Shown here piece by piece: positions 27,800 to 36,724 of a stretch of 39,497 nucleotides of DNA. Within the stretch, counting starts at the first letter, position 1; each line of letters starts with the position of its first letter. This stretch comes from CAJQQY01 sp964352225 (lineage in GTDB: Bacteria > Bacteroidota > Bacteroidia > Chitinophagales > Saprospiraceae). The stretch lies in assembly GCA_964352225.1 (NCBI GenBank), contig CAYGRM010000016.1:1-39497 (forward strand), written 5' to 3'. The notes beneath the pieces are model-generated. The model searched no databases. It had not been told where the DNA came from and was given only the letters and a program-made list of their open reading frames with translations. Position numbers and translations under genes: made by a program.

Positions 27800-27892
27800 T
27801 TAGTGGTCAATGAAGGAAAAGGCAATGCGGTCGAGGAGTGCTTGGAATGTTTTAGCACATCCATGAATGTCAGAGATAGCAAAACGTCTCAT
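27800..27892 (-). pseudogene. Metallophosphoesterase (PP2A-like Ser/Thr phosphatase) 5' fragment
   Basis: A 30-codon frame starting MRRFAISDIHGCAKTFQALL and DRIAFS. This is the typical start of a calcineurin-like phosphatase, with the metal-binding D-x-H motif at Asp8-Ile-His10 and the following Gly. After residue 26 the sequence switches to protease DNA and stops (FIDH then TAA). The junction is at about 27810-27815. The rest of the phosphatase is absent from the window. Confidence 0.7.
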
Positions 27893-28244
27893 GATTTTTG
27901 AAATATTTAAAATACAATTTGAACTAACATTGAAAAATTCAATGTGACAAAAAGTAAGAATGATGAAAATGATTTTTTTTGAAAACTGGGTATTAGATAG
28001 GTGCCTCCGTGAAAGGAGGCTAAGCTCATTTCAGAATGGATTTCTGTGAAGAGGAAAGATGAGTTTTCATTATTGTAAATGTATTGTTTTATTTCCGCTA
28101 TTGATAACTTACATGTTACGTTTGGGAAGGGAAAAACGTTCACTATGATTTAATTAATTAAAATCTTTTTCTTTTTGGGAATTATATTACTTCAAAATGA
28201 GTTATGACTGTCCAATTAATTATTCTTAAAAGAATAAAAGGACA
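27893..28244. other. Intergenic stretch between diverging genes
   Basis: It holds a 6-bp GC-rich hairpin (GCCTCC/GGAGGC, 28003-28020) without a T-run. It should also hold the promoters of the phosphatase remnant and of the NADAR gene, but I find no clear -7 element. The 78-codon minus-strand frame at 27907-28143 is not protein-like. Confidence 0.4.
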
Positions 28245-28685
28245 ATGATAAAAGCATTCACAGATGAATATCAATGGTTAAGTAATTTCGAGCCTTGTGA
28301 AATTACATATTATGGAGTTACCTATGCTTCAGTTGAACACGCCTACATGAGTGCCAAGTCAGATGATGAGGAGTGGAAACTATATTGTGCAGATGCTAAT
28401 ATTCCTCCTGGAAAAGTCAAACGAAAAAGTAGGAAGATTGAAATTAAAGAAAGTTGGGAGGAAATTAAAGTGAGCATCATGAAAGAATTATTAGTATTGA
28501 AATACGCACAAGAGCCTTATCGAAATTTGCTTTTGAATACAGGTGAGGTATATATTCAAGAAGGCAATAATTGGCGAGATATATTTTGGGGCGTGGATTT
28601 AGAAACTGGAGAAGGGGAGAATAATTTGGGGAAGTTGATTATGGAGGTGCGGGAGGAGTTGAAAGTAAATGTGAGAAAAAACTAA
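28245..28685 (+). CDS. NADAR family protein (YbiA-like ADP-ribose N-glycosidase)
   Basis: 146 residues, the usual size for a single NADAR domain. Signatures: the opening FTDEYQWLSNFEPCEI, GVTYASVEHAYMSAKS near 24-39, then LLVLKYAQEPYRNLLLNTG and the closing NNWRDIFWGVD near 105-117. Family members cleave N-glycosidic bonds of ADP-ribose-type or riboflavin-pathway intermediates, and some remove ADP-ribose from guanine in DNA as antitoxins to DarT-type toxins. The gene is 100 bp upstream of an unknown gene and leads the group with two MoxR/vWA pairs. It could protect the host from, or regulate, an ADP-ribosylating activity; no such toxin is recognisable here. Confidence 0.88.
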   Translation: MIKAFTDEYQWLSNFEPCEITYYGVTYASVEHAYMSAKSDDEEWKLYCADANIPPGKVKRKSRKIEIKESWEEIKVSIMKELLVLKYAQEPYRNLLLNTGEVYIQEGNNWRDIFWGVDLETGEGENNLGKLIMEVREELKVNVRKN

Positions 28686-28785
28686 ATGGATTTTCTAATT
28701 CTAAAAATAGATTTTCAAAAATTCTCACTAATTTAATGGGTTTCAAAAATTATGAATCTGGATTTAGCATCAAAATCAAACAAGC

Positions 28786-30105
28786 ATGACAATACTAGAG
28801 AAATACCAAATCAGTTGGTTCAATGAATTGAGTTTCAAGCAATTCATTGAAGTCATAGAACAGCACAAAAAATACAAGGACTTCAATAAGCTTGGAATTT
28901 TGTTCGCTTTAAATGAAAGTAAAAAGCTGACTGTTGAAGAGGTTATTTCAATACGAGATTTATTCAAAGAAAAGTTTTTCAAATATTATCAACATCGAGC
29001 TTTTACACATAGTAGATTAATTCTTTCGCTAGAACAATTGGATTGTGAGACTGAAGAAGATTTCAAGAAAATAGAATATTTTTTTGAAGAGGCTTTCCAA
29101 AAGGCTATTTCAAAAACAAAAAAAGGAAAAAAAATACACACGATCAATCGGAATAAGACCGCATTAAATGACGCTTACAGCTATCGTTTTAGTGATCCCA
29201 AAGATGTCTTTATAAAACTTAATGCTAACCTTATCACAAAAAAATATTCCTTCCATAAAACCAATTTTAACAAGTATCTCAATGGACGAGAATCATTACC
29301 CAATTCTTTTAATAGTAAACCAAAAGTTTTAGGCGGAAAACCAACTGATGTCAAAAAAAATAAGAGAATTAAAAAAAGACAAGAGGGACTAAAAGCTAGC
29401 AAGCAAATGCAAGACGAAATTATGATGTACAATGAATCTAAAAATAGTAAAATTCAATTCGTCAAAAGAAAAGACATCGTTTCAAATCACCAAATAATTG
29501 GTGATTATTTAGCAAAGTTTCAAGACCTATTTTTTAGCGATGAAGACGTAGCTTTATTTGAAAAAGCTGGTAAAAAAGAAGAGTATCTAGCGATGTATGA
29601 TTTGATGGATATTCCCAAATTAGAAATTGTAAGTTTTAATAAAATTATAGGGCTTAAACAAAAAGGAAGTATCGATGTCTTCACAAAGGAACTTTCACAA
29701 AAACTTTTTGAATTACTCTCTGAGTTGGAAGTTAAAGAGTTAATTATTTTGATTCCAATAAAATTAGATTTTTTAGAAGGGAATAAAAACAACTATCCAC
29801 CGATTAAAAAAGCTAGCCAAAGCTTAAAGGAACTTATAGGTAGTAAATCTTATTCCGAAGCTTTACAAATTGAATTGAAAGAATTAGAGACTATGGTGGA
29901 AATATTTTTTTGGTTAACCCATGGAGGCAGATTTGATGCTCTAATGTTTTTTGATAGAGAGGAAAGGTTTGTATTTGATATTTGTAAACATGGTAATATT
30001 CATTGGACAGAATTTGAAAAAGAAAGTCTTAAAGATTGTGATTCTTTTTCAAAAGATTGGATAGAAATAGCTAGGTGTGAGGAGGATAACTTTATTGAAA
30101 AATAA
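28786..30105 (+). CDS. Hypothetical protein (439 aa), MoxR-vWA associated
   Basis: I do not recognise a family. The protein is soluble, very Lys-rich and mostly helical in its first half. Residues about 110-135 and 180-205 are highly basic (KTKKGKKIHTINRNK; VKKNKRIKKRQEG), which may suit nucleic-acid binding. The C-terminal half has alternating strands and helices (ELIILIPIKLDFLEG near 318; IFFWLTHGGRFDALMFFDRE near 372; CKHGNIHWTEFEKE near 400). There is no signal peptide. It lies between the NADAR gene and a second unknown gene (56 bp), all co-directional with the MoxR gene, so it is probably a dedicated subunit of that system. Confidence 0.65.
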   Translation: MTILEKYQISWFNELSFKQFIEVIEQHKKYKDFNKLGILFALNESKKLTVEEVISIRDLFKEKFFKYYQHRAFTHSRLILSLEQLDCETEEDFKKIEYFFEEAFQKAISKTKKGKKIHTINRNKTALNDAYSYRFSDPKDVFIKLNANLITKKYSFHKTNFNKYLNGRESLPNSFNSKPKVLGGKPTDVKKNKRIKKRQEGLKASKQMQDEIMMYNESKNSKIQFVKRKDIVSNHQIIGDYLAKFQDLFFSDEDVALFEKAGKKEEYLAMYDLMDIPKLEIVSFNKIIGLKQKGSIDVFTKELSQKLFELLSELEVKELIILIPIKLDFLEGNKNNYPPIKKASQSLKELIGSKSYSEALQIELKELETMVEIFFWLTHGGRFDALMFFDREERFVFDICKHGNIHWTEFEKESLKDCDSFSKDWIEIARCEEDNFIEK

Positions 30106-30161
30106 CAACTTAATGATTATTTTCACTTCGAGAAAAATTAACTCAACCATCAATTTTAAAT

Positions 30162-30905
30162 ATGAAACTAATAGAAGAAATCATCAACTATTTGTCAGGC
30201 GAAAATTTTTTAGATGAAGAGGATTTAATTTTTTTAGAAGAAAAAGGATTTTACAAAACACCACATAAGTTTAATTGTACCTGCCCTGATTGTATCGATG
30301 GTTACGACGGTTATGATTACGAAGAAGATGATCCATACGATTTGCATTTTTCAAATATTGACAATGAGGAGGCTCACAAAATAACAGACATAGAGGAATC
30401 CTTAACCGATAATAGAAGAAGAAAGCAAGGAAAAAAAGGAAAGCTCTTTAGCGGAAAATCAAAGAAAAATAACAATCGACGTGTAGTAAAGAAAAAACTA
30501 CGTTACGTTTTTATATCTGATAAAAGCATTTCACTATTAGAAGATAAAATCCCCAAACCTATAAAAACTGAAATTGAAAAACTAAAAGGGAAATATTTTA
30601 CTTCGTATACAAAATTTAAAAAAGAACTTTTTGAACACCTCCCCGAAACAGAGCAAGAGGATTTTAAAAAGTATACTAACGTAGTTAAAAATAACATTAC
30701 CAGAGTTTATAAAATTCCTCAATACGAAACTAGAGATGATGGTTATTATATTACCCCAAGAACATTTCTAAACATGAAAAAAAATCCAGTCATCATTAAC
30801 ACCGTTGACTTTGAACTTATCATGAAGGCAAAAGGAAACAAACAAATTCAGCTAACTAATAAATATGGGAAAATTCTTCAACCCATTAGTTTAAAAAAAT
30901 ATTAA
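30162..30905 (+). CDS. Hypothetical protein (247 aa) with acidic linker, MoxR-vWA associated
   Basis: I do not recognise it. The N-terminal helix (MKLIEEIINYLSGENF) is followed by a Cys pair CTCPDC at about 39-44, possibly a zinc knuckle half-site. A strongly acidic DGYDYEEDDPYD segment leads into a basic patch (NRRRKQGKKGK to KKNNNRRVVKKKLR, about 85-115). The C-terminal half (120-247) looks like a folded alpha/beta domain. Its TAA stop is directly followed by the ATG of the MoxR gene with no spacer, so translational coupling is likely. Acid/base segregation suggests a protein- or nucleic-acid-binding adaptor. Confidence 0.6.
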   Translation: MKLIEEIINYLSGENFLDEEDLIFLEEKGFYKTPHKFNCTCPDCIDGYDGYDYEEDDPYDLHFSNIDNEEAHKITDIEESLTDNRRRKQGKKGKLFSGKSKKNNNRRVVKKKLRYVFISDKSISLLEDKIPKPIKTEIEKLKGKYFTSYTKFKKELFEHLPETEQEDFKKYTNVVKNNITRVYKIPQYETRDDGYYITPRTFLNMKKNPVIINTVDFELIMKAKGNKQIQLTNKYGKILQPISLKKY

Positions 30906-31916
30906 ATGGAAACCATAACTTTAAATCAGGCCAAATCATTAATTAAAACGCTTGCTAGTAAGGAAAGCATATTGTTGCTTTCTCCTCCTGGTGTTGGAAA
31001 ATCGGACTTGATAAAGCAAGCGGCATCGGAAGAAGGTTTGGAATGTCGATCCCTGCTAGGGACGCAAATTGCACCGGAAGATGTAAGTGGTATTCCGAAA
31101 ATAATCAACGAACGTTCTGTTTTTTGTCCGCCACGAATACTATTGCCAGAAAAACCTGAACCTTTTTGTTTATTCCTAGATGAATTTCCAGCAGCAGCTC
31201 CTGATGTTCAAAAGGCATTGTATGCCTTGCTCTTAGAACGACGCTTAGGAGAACATCAATTACCCAAAGGTACATGGGTAGTTGCTGCAGGCAACCGACA
31301 AGAGGATCGTGCTCTGGTGCGACAAATGAGTAGTGCCTTAGTCAATCGGACTTTTGTTTTGCAAGTTAGAGTTGATGTAAAAGAATGGTTAGTTTGGGCG
31401 CAACAAAATAATATCCGAAAGGACATTTTATCATTCATTACATTTTTGCCAGAGGCTCTAATGCGGGATGTGCCTAAAGAGCCTGTTCCATTTTCAACTC
31501 CCAGGGCTTGGGCTTCTTTATCCAATTCGCTTGACTTAGCAGAAAAAGCTGGGATCTTAAATAAAGATTTATTTAGAGTACTCAGCTTTGGAAGAATTTC
31601 AGCAGCTGATGCTTCCATCTTTTGTACCATCGTAGAATCTAATCTTGATAATTTATTACCTATTGAAGCATACATCAAGTCACCTGAAAAACTGCCCACA
31701 GAATATACCTCCTTATGGTTTATTCTCAACTTAATTAAGTCTTCCGTACTGAATAATAAAATACAAGTTGATGCCGAGATTCTAAATAACTTTTTAATGG
31801 CATTACCACAAGAAATGCGTTTTGCTTTATTTGCTGGTGATGTAAGAGGTTGGGGAAATCTTGGGGTGAAAGAGGCATTGTTTGATTCGTTATCAGAAAT
31901 CACAGGATTGATATGA
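30906..31916 (+). CDS. MoxR-family AAA+ ATPase
   Basis: 336 residues. Walker A: SPPGVGKSD with Gly29, Gly31, Lys32 and Ser33. Walker B: FCLFLDEFPAA with Asp92 and Glu93. Sensor 1: WVVAAGNRQEDRA near 121-133, followed by the arginine-finger segment MSSALVNRTF. The C-terminal lid is helical. It belongs to the MoxR type that is encoded beside metallopeptidase-like/vWA proteins, and its stop overlaps the start of such a gene by 4 bp (ATGA), implying coupled translation and a shared complex. MoxR-vWA pairs load or remodel partners; the client here is unknown. Confidence 0.9.
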   Translation: METITLNQAKSLIKTLASKESILLLSPPGVGKSDLIKQAASEEGLECRSLLGTQIAPEDVSGIPKIINERSVFCPPRILLPEKPEPFCLFLDEFPAAAPDVQKALYALLLERRLGEHQLPKGTWVVAAGNRQEDRALVRQMSSALVNRTFVLQVRVDVKEWLVWAQQNNIRKDILSFITFLPEALMRDVPKEPVPFSTPRAWASLSNSLDLAEKAGILNKDLFRVLSFGRISAADASIFCTIVESNLDNLLPIEAYIKSPEKLPTEYTSLWFILNLIKSSVLNNKIQVDAEILNNFLMALPQEMRFALFAGDVRGWGNLGVKEALFDSLSEITGLI

Positions 31917-33253
31917 TAGATCAAAATGCCATATTAGAGTTTGCAAAAAAAGCATTACACTTAGTTAGGATAAATCTTCCCTACTTAGCAGAGCTAACTC
32001 ATAACATTGAACTTGTAGCAACGGACAAAATTGAAACAGCTGGAATTTTTGCCACAGGTAGATTGATCTATAATCCTAAATGGTTAAAACAATTATCGCT
32101 TAGTGATGCTACATTTGTTATTGCTCATGAGGTGATGCATCTTGCTCTAAATAGCCACCAAAGGACTGATGCTGCCAATAGAGAATTATTTAATATTACC
32201 CATGATTTTATTATCAACGATATACTCAAAAAGACATTCAAAATTGATAAGGTGCCTGCCGATGGTTTGGATTGGGACAAAGAGTATAGAGACTATTATG
32301 ACTTAGAAAATAAATCAGCAGAAGAATTGATGAAATTTATTAAGGATGCTATTTCGGATGGTTACATTCGTAAAAGTATTTTTAGAGACCATTGGAAGGT
32401 AAATTTAACTTCGAAAAAGCCCAAGGTAGAAAACCCTTTAGCTAACCAATTAAAAGAACTTTTTCCTGATAAAACTGATGATCAGGATATTTCCAATAAA
32501 AAAAATTCCCTCCCAAAAACTGATGTCTTAACGGAAGAATTTGAAAAAGCTTTATTTCCAAAAGCTACAAGTGAAATTATTTCCAATAGAAAAGCTACAA
32601 TAAAAAATCACATCCGTAAAGCTTTGAGTGATAAATTGATGCTTGAAAAAGTTGATGTTTTTTTTAGTTCAAATCAAAGAGGAGGAAGCTCAAATACTTA
32701 TCATAGAAATTATGAAATATTAAAAGGTCTATTTCGACCTCCTTGGGAATTAGCATTACAACAATGGTTGGAAGGCAATATAGTTGAAAAAAGATCGTAC
32801 TCAAGACCAAGTAGAAGGGGCAATAGCTCAACTAGTGACGTAGTCCGGCCAGGGAAAATTCGTTTTGGTAATACGTTACATTTAATATTAGATGTGAGTG
32901 GCTCTCAAGCAGGTATTCAGCCTTATGTGTTAGGAAAGATTCATGAGTTTTGTGAACAAATGCAAATCGAGCAAATCCACATCATTCAATGTGGTACTCA
33001 CATCACCAAAAATGAATGGGTTTATACTAATGAGTTATTAGATTATCAAATCATAGGAACTGGAGCTGGTGATTTAAGCCCCGCTATGCAAAATCTAAAT
33101 GAAACTGCTGACGTTGAGAATGCCATAATCGTGACTGACGGTTATGAGGAAATACTTACCGAAAATGTTTTGTACGAAGTGCTTTGGGTTTTGACCGTTC
33201 AAAATTTAAATTTCAAACCTAACTATGGAACCGTGATCCAGCTTGATGCTTAA
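31913..33253 (+). CDS. DUF2201-type metallopeptidase-like/vWA protein
   Basis: 446 residues in two modules. The N-terminal metallopeptidase-like domain has FVIAHEVMHLALNSHQR: HExxH with His72, Glu73 and His76, then THDFIINDIL as the third-ligand helix. A long charged linker (about 150-260) follows. The C-terminal vWA has LILDVSGSQAG (Asp327, Ser329, Ser331) and VTDGYEE (Asp409). The MIDAS threonine loop reads GTGAGDLS instead of the usual GGTD, so metal binding may be weakened. No signal peptide, so it works in the cytoplasm with the overlapping upstream MoxR ATPase. It ends 13 bp before the convergent helical gene. Confidence 0.87.
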   Translation: MIDQNAILEFAKKALHLVRINLPYLAELTHNIELVATDKIETAGIFATGRLIYNPKWLKQLSLSDATFVIAHEVMHLALNSHQRTDAANRELFNITHDFIINDILKKTFKIDKVPADGLDWDKEYRDYYDLENKSAEELMKFIKDAISDGYIRKSIFRDHWKVNLTSKKPKVENPLANQLKELFPDKTDDQDISNKKNSLPKTDVLTEEFEKALFPKATSEIISNRKATIKNHIRKALSDKLMLEKVDVFFSSNQRGGSSNTYHRNYEILKGLFRPPWELALQQWLEGNIVEKRSYSRPSRRGNSSTSDVVRPGKIRFGNTLHLILDVSGSQAGIQPYVLGKIHEFCEQMQIEQIHIIQCGTHITKNEWVYTNELLDYQIIGTGAGDLSPAMQNLNETADVENAIIVTDGYEEILTENVLYEVLWVLTVQNLNFKPNYGTVIQLDA

Positions 33254-33266
33254 AACACTATCCCAA

Positions 33267-34058
33267 CTAATTATCACCAGCCTCATCCTCCATTCCAATT
33301 TTCAACTCCACCGTTTTTCCTGAAATCAATGCATCACTAATTCGAATCAATTCAGAACGATCTTTTTGAGGGCCTGAGAAAAAACTGGACCGATCTGTAA
33401 ATTGATATTTATGATGGTCAATCGTTGCCTCTTTATCTCTACTAGCCAAGTAAATAGCTTTCATGTGATAGGCAGGAACAATAGAGTCTATATTTTCGGT
33501 AATGATATAATTTTGGATTAACCATGAAAAATTAGCAATGGCATCATCCGCATGTTTTTCTGATTTTTCAAATTGCTTTTTTCTTCTCAAGATTTCTGCA
33601 ACAACGAAGTGAGACAATCCTAATTTATCTCTGTAATCCATGGGACTCTTTTTATCTAAAAAAACAGCCGCTGCATTCGCCTTGATCGCATTGGAATAAG
33701 CTTGATCCAATTCACTTTTTTCAAGGTGCTTTTTGGCTTCCTCCAAACCCAAATTTAACTCCTTTACTTTTGCCTCCTCCTCTTGTTTTAGTTCATCAAT
33801 TAAATGATTAATCTTTTCTATATTTTTATCCTCTTGTTTTTTGGATGATCCAAATAACTTAGAAATAAAACCTCTAGGTTTTTCCACAGAGATAAATTTG
33901 TTCTCTACATTTACTCGATAAGATTCATTCGTATCAATAAAAGTGATTCTCAAATATGTTTCATAGATCTCCAATTCCACAAAGTCTAATTTGCTTCGAA
34001 AAAGCTCTTGAAGGAAAAAAAGATTAGTTGTAGTTGGCAGTTGTTTTTTCATTTTCAT
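33267..34058 (-). CDS. Hypothetical helical-repeat (TPR-like) protein
   Basis: A 263-residue soluble protein of unknown family. Residues 1-60 look like a small beta-rich domain (VELEIYETYLRITFIDTNES). A basic linker KLFGSSKK is followed by a coiled coil (about 75-110). TPR-like helices follow (ALFLDKKSP-type turns, QFEKSEKHADDAIANF, IVPAYHMKAIYLASRD). It is convergent with the upstream vWA gene and divergent from the second MoxR gene, so it sits between the two MoxR-vWA pairs but is not in their operon. It may be a scaffold; this is inference. Confidence 0.65.
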   Translation of the reverse strand: MKMKKQLPTTTNLFFLQELFRSKLDFVELEIYETYLRITFIDTNESYRVNVENKFISVEKPRGFISKLFGSSKKQEDKNIEKINHLIDELKQEEEAKVKELNLGLEEAKKHLEKSELDQAYSNAIKANAAAVFLDKKSPMDYRDKLGLSHFVVAEILRRKKQFEKSEKHADDAIANFSWLIQNYIITENIDSIVPAYHMKAIYLASRDKEATIDHHKYQFTDRSSFFSGPQKDRSELIRISDALISGKTVELKIGMEDEAGDN

Positions 34059-34216
34059 TTTTTAGTTTTAGCATAAACTCCGAATTTAGAACAATTGAGT
34101 GATTTTTCATAGTATATTAATATTCATTTTTGAAAGCCGTTGTTCAGTTTGAATTGACATAATTTTCATTAACTTCAAATAATTATTTAAACATACAAAT
34201 AACCTCTAACGAAAAA

Positions 34217-35410
34217 ATGCAACACCTCCCCAAAGGCGCAGAAGCCTTACTTATCGCCATCCAAACACCCAACTTTCGCGGCACTATCGGAATCCCTGTT
34301 TTGTTATGGGGAAAACCAGGCGAAGGAAAATCTAGTTTTTTAGAAAGTTTATCGCAACCCAATTTCCCAGTCCTTACTTTGATTGCCTCGATTCATGATC
34401 CTACAGATTTTTCAGGACTGCCCATCATGCAAGATGGAAAAGTACATTACGCTATTCCAGAATGGGTAGAAAATTTTGGAGAAGAAGGCGAAGGCATTCT
34501 CTTCTTGGATGAGTTGACCACAGCACCACCTTCTGTACAAGCTGCATTACTTCGAGTCGTTTTGGAACGCAAGGTCGGCTTTCACGATTTGCCTGAAAAA
34601 GTAAGAATCGTATCGGCAGCCAATCCTCCTGATTTGATGACAGGTGGCTGGGAATTATCACCACCGCTACGAAATCGTTTTGTTCATTTGCCTTGGGAAC
34701 TTTCAGCTGAGGTTTATAAAAATGCTCTGTTGAATGGTTACGATAATGCACCGCTTCCAAACATTTCAAAAGAAGAACATGCGGCAGCCTTGCAAGAGTA
34801 CAAATTATTGGTGCATGGATTTTTAAGTCGAAATCCAAACTTACTCACGAGTTCGCCTGAGACAGATCGATATGGTTTTGCCTCTCCTCGGTCGTGGGAT
34901 TATGCTGCGGCATTAATGGCCTCTTGTGCGGTTTTGAATTTGTCACCATTACAAGGGAACACCGAATCAAAAGTATTTTTGGAATTACTATCGGGTTGTG
35001 TAGGCGAAGGTATCACCGCTAACTTTTTAGGTTTTTTAAAAAATCTAAAAGTCCCGAATCCCGAACATATATTGGATGGGAAAACCAAAATCAAATTGGA
35101 GGAACTCAACGAGAGTGAATTATTTATTCTCTTCAATGGTTTCCGAAATCATCTCAGAAAAGGAATCGACGAAACGGTCTTTCTCCAAAGAAGTTGGGTG
35201 CTCATACCATTGATTGATGAAGTGATCGCGATCAATCGAAAAGATATCATTTTTCCCGCTGTTCGTGGTTTGGCAAAAGAAGAACATTTGCTGGCAAGAT
35301 TGATTCAAGGAACCTCAGGTGACTCCGATGCCAATCAAGAAGTGATGGATTTTATTAATCGGTTTTTCTCCGAAAAAGCTTTTGAAGAATACGTCAATCT
35401 ATTAGGATAA
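34217..35410 (+). CDS. MoxR-family AAA+ ATPase (second pair)
   Basis: 397 residues. Walker A: WGKPGEGKSS (Gly32, Gly35, Gly37, Lys38, Ser39). Walker B: GILFLDELTTAP (Asp98, Glu99). Sensor 1: RIVSAANPPDLMTGGW near 130-145, then arginine finger PPLRNRFVHLPW. The C-terminal lid and an extra helical tail make it about 60 residues longer than the other MoxR proteins here. Its TAA is immediately followed by the ATG of its vWA partner. Codons are a little richer in G and C than in the unknown genes at 28.8-30.9 kb. It has its own upstream region of 158 bp shared with the divergent helical gene. Confidence 0.9.
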   Translation: MQHLPKGAEALLIAIQTPNFRGTIGIPVLLWGKPGEGKSSFLESLSQPNFPVLTLIASIHDPTDFSGLPIMQDGKVHYAIPEWVENFGEEGEGILFLDELTTAPPSVQAALLRVVLERKVGFHDLPEKVRIVSAANPPDLMTGGWELSPPLRNRFVHLPWELSAEVYKNALLNGYDNAPLPNISKEEHAAALQEYKLLVHGFLSRNPNLLTSSPETDRYGFASPRSWDYAAALMASCAVLNLSPLQGNTESKVFLELLSGCVGEGITANFLGFLKNLKVPNPEHILDGKTKIKLEELNESELFILFNGFRNHLRKGIDETVFLQRSWVLIPLIDEVIAINRKDIIFPAVRGLAKEEHLLARLIQGTSGDSDANQEVMDFINRFFSEKAFEEYVNLLG

Positions 35411-36676
35411 ATGAATCAAGAAGTTCAAAATGCATTACGATTAGCTAGAGCTTATTGCGTTGAAAAGTTAGCTTGGTTTGCTCCAGCACTTTTCCAATGT
35501 CGAATTATTTTGACAAAAGAAGTTGCCGTTGCTGCTATTGATCAGCACTATAATATTTATTGGAATCCGAATACCATTGCTGAAATTTTAAAAAATGGAA
35601 ATGGAGTAGTTGATACGATTCCTCAAATTGGATTTATTTGGATTCATGAAATATCACATGTACTTCGTCAACACTCGGATCGAGCTGAAGATTTAAAAGC
35701 CAATCCAAAATTATGGAACATCGCTGCTGATTTAGAAATCAATGATGGTAATTGGAAAGGGTTTAAGATGCCAAAACGCTTCCCCGGTTTGCTTCCTCAA
35801 GAGTATGAGTTGCCTATTGGGAAATTATCAGAATGGTACTACCATGAAATTTTAGACAACGAAAAACTAAAGAACAAAATCGAAACTAGTTTAGCTCATC
35901 AAGGAATAATTTGGGACGAAGGAAGTGGTATTCATAACAATGCTCGTCCGTGGGAACAAAATAGCGAGGGACAAAAATTGCATCCAATCGATAAAGAAGT
36001 GGTTGTTCGTTCGGTGGCTAAAAAAATGCAAGAAGCTAGAAAAGAGTATGGAGCTTTCCCGGGGAGTTGGGAGGTTTGGGTAGAAGAAATTTTAAAATCT
36101 CGAACTAATTGGAAAAAAATTCTACGTCATCGAATGAGTAGTGCCATAGCAACTGGAATTGGTTTACGAGTGGATTATACTTTTGCTCGACCGAGTCGTC
36201 GACAATCAGTTTATCATCCGATAATTACACCTTCATTTTCAGGAAGTCGAAGTGGAAGGATTACGGTAGTTGTCGACACTTCTGGTTCGATGGGCGGAGA
36301 AGAATTGGGGCAAGCTGTGGCTGAAGTTTGTAAAGTGTTGGAGGATTTTAAATTGCCTGTTACAGTCATTCCTTGCGATGCAAAAGCATACGAACCAATT
36401 GTTTTGCGAAAGCCTTCGGATAGATTTAAAGTACAAAAACTAAAAGGTGGAGGAGGTACGGATATGATCGTAGGAATTGAAGCTGCTTTGAAATTACAAC
36501 CATCACCTGATGCTATTTTGGTGTTGACAGATGGTTATACGCCTTATCCTAAACAACCTTATAAAACGCCTGTGATTTTTGGGATTTTAAAAAAAGATGC
36601 CAATCAAAAAACACCAATTCCAAATTCACCGCCTTGGTCAAAGATGGCTGTAATTGATGTTTTGATAAAAAAATAG
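35411..36676 (+). CDS. DUF2201-type metallopeptidase-like/vWA protein (second pair)
   Basis: 421 residues. Metallopeptidase-like part: FIWIHEISHVLRQHSDR with HExxH at His79, Glu80 and His83, then NIAADLEINDG as the second helix with its acidic ligand. The C-terminal vWA is complete: VVVDTSGSMGG (Asp289, Ser291, Ser293), GGGGTDM supplying the MIDAS Thr, and VLTDGYTPYP. It is therefore the best preserved of the three vWA domains in the window. It begins one base after the MoxR stop, so the two are translated together. It is a distant paralogue of the protein at 31913-33253, showing that the MoxR-vWA unit is present twice in tandem. Confidence 0.9.
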   Translation: MNQEVQNALRLARAYCVEKLAWFAPALFQCRIILTKEVAVAAIDQHYNIYWNPNTIAEILKNGNGVVDTIPQIGFIWIHEISHVLRQHSDRAEDLKANPKLWNIAADLEINDGNWKGFKMPKRFPGLLPQEYELPIGKLSEWYYHEILDNEKLKNKIETSLAHQGIIWDEGSGIHNNARPWEQNSEGQKLHPIDKEVVVRSVAKKMQEARKEYGAFPGSWEVWVEEILKSRTNWKKILRHRMSSAIATGIGLRVDYTFARPSRRQSVYHPIITPSFSGSRSGRITVVVDTSGSMGGEELGQAVAEVCKVLEDFKLPVTVIPCDAKAYEPIVLRKPSDRFKVQKLKGGGGTDMIVGIEAALKLQPSPDAILVLTDGYTPYPKQPYKTPVIFGILKKDANQKTPIPNSPPWSKMAVIDVLIKK

Positions 36677-36724
36677 AAACCAAAAATGAAATTCAAATAG
36701 CTTTAAAAAGAAGAAACATACCTC

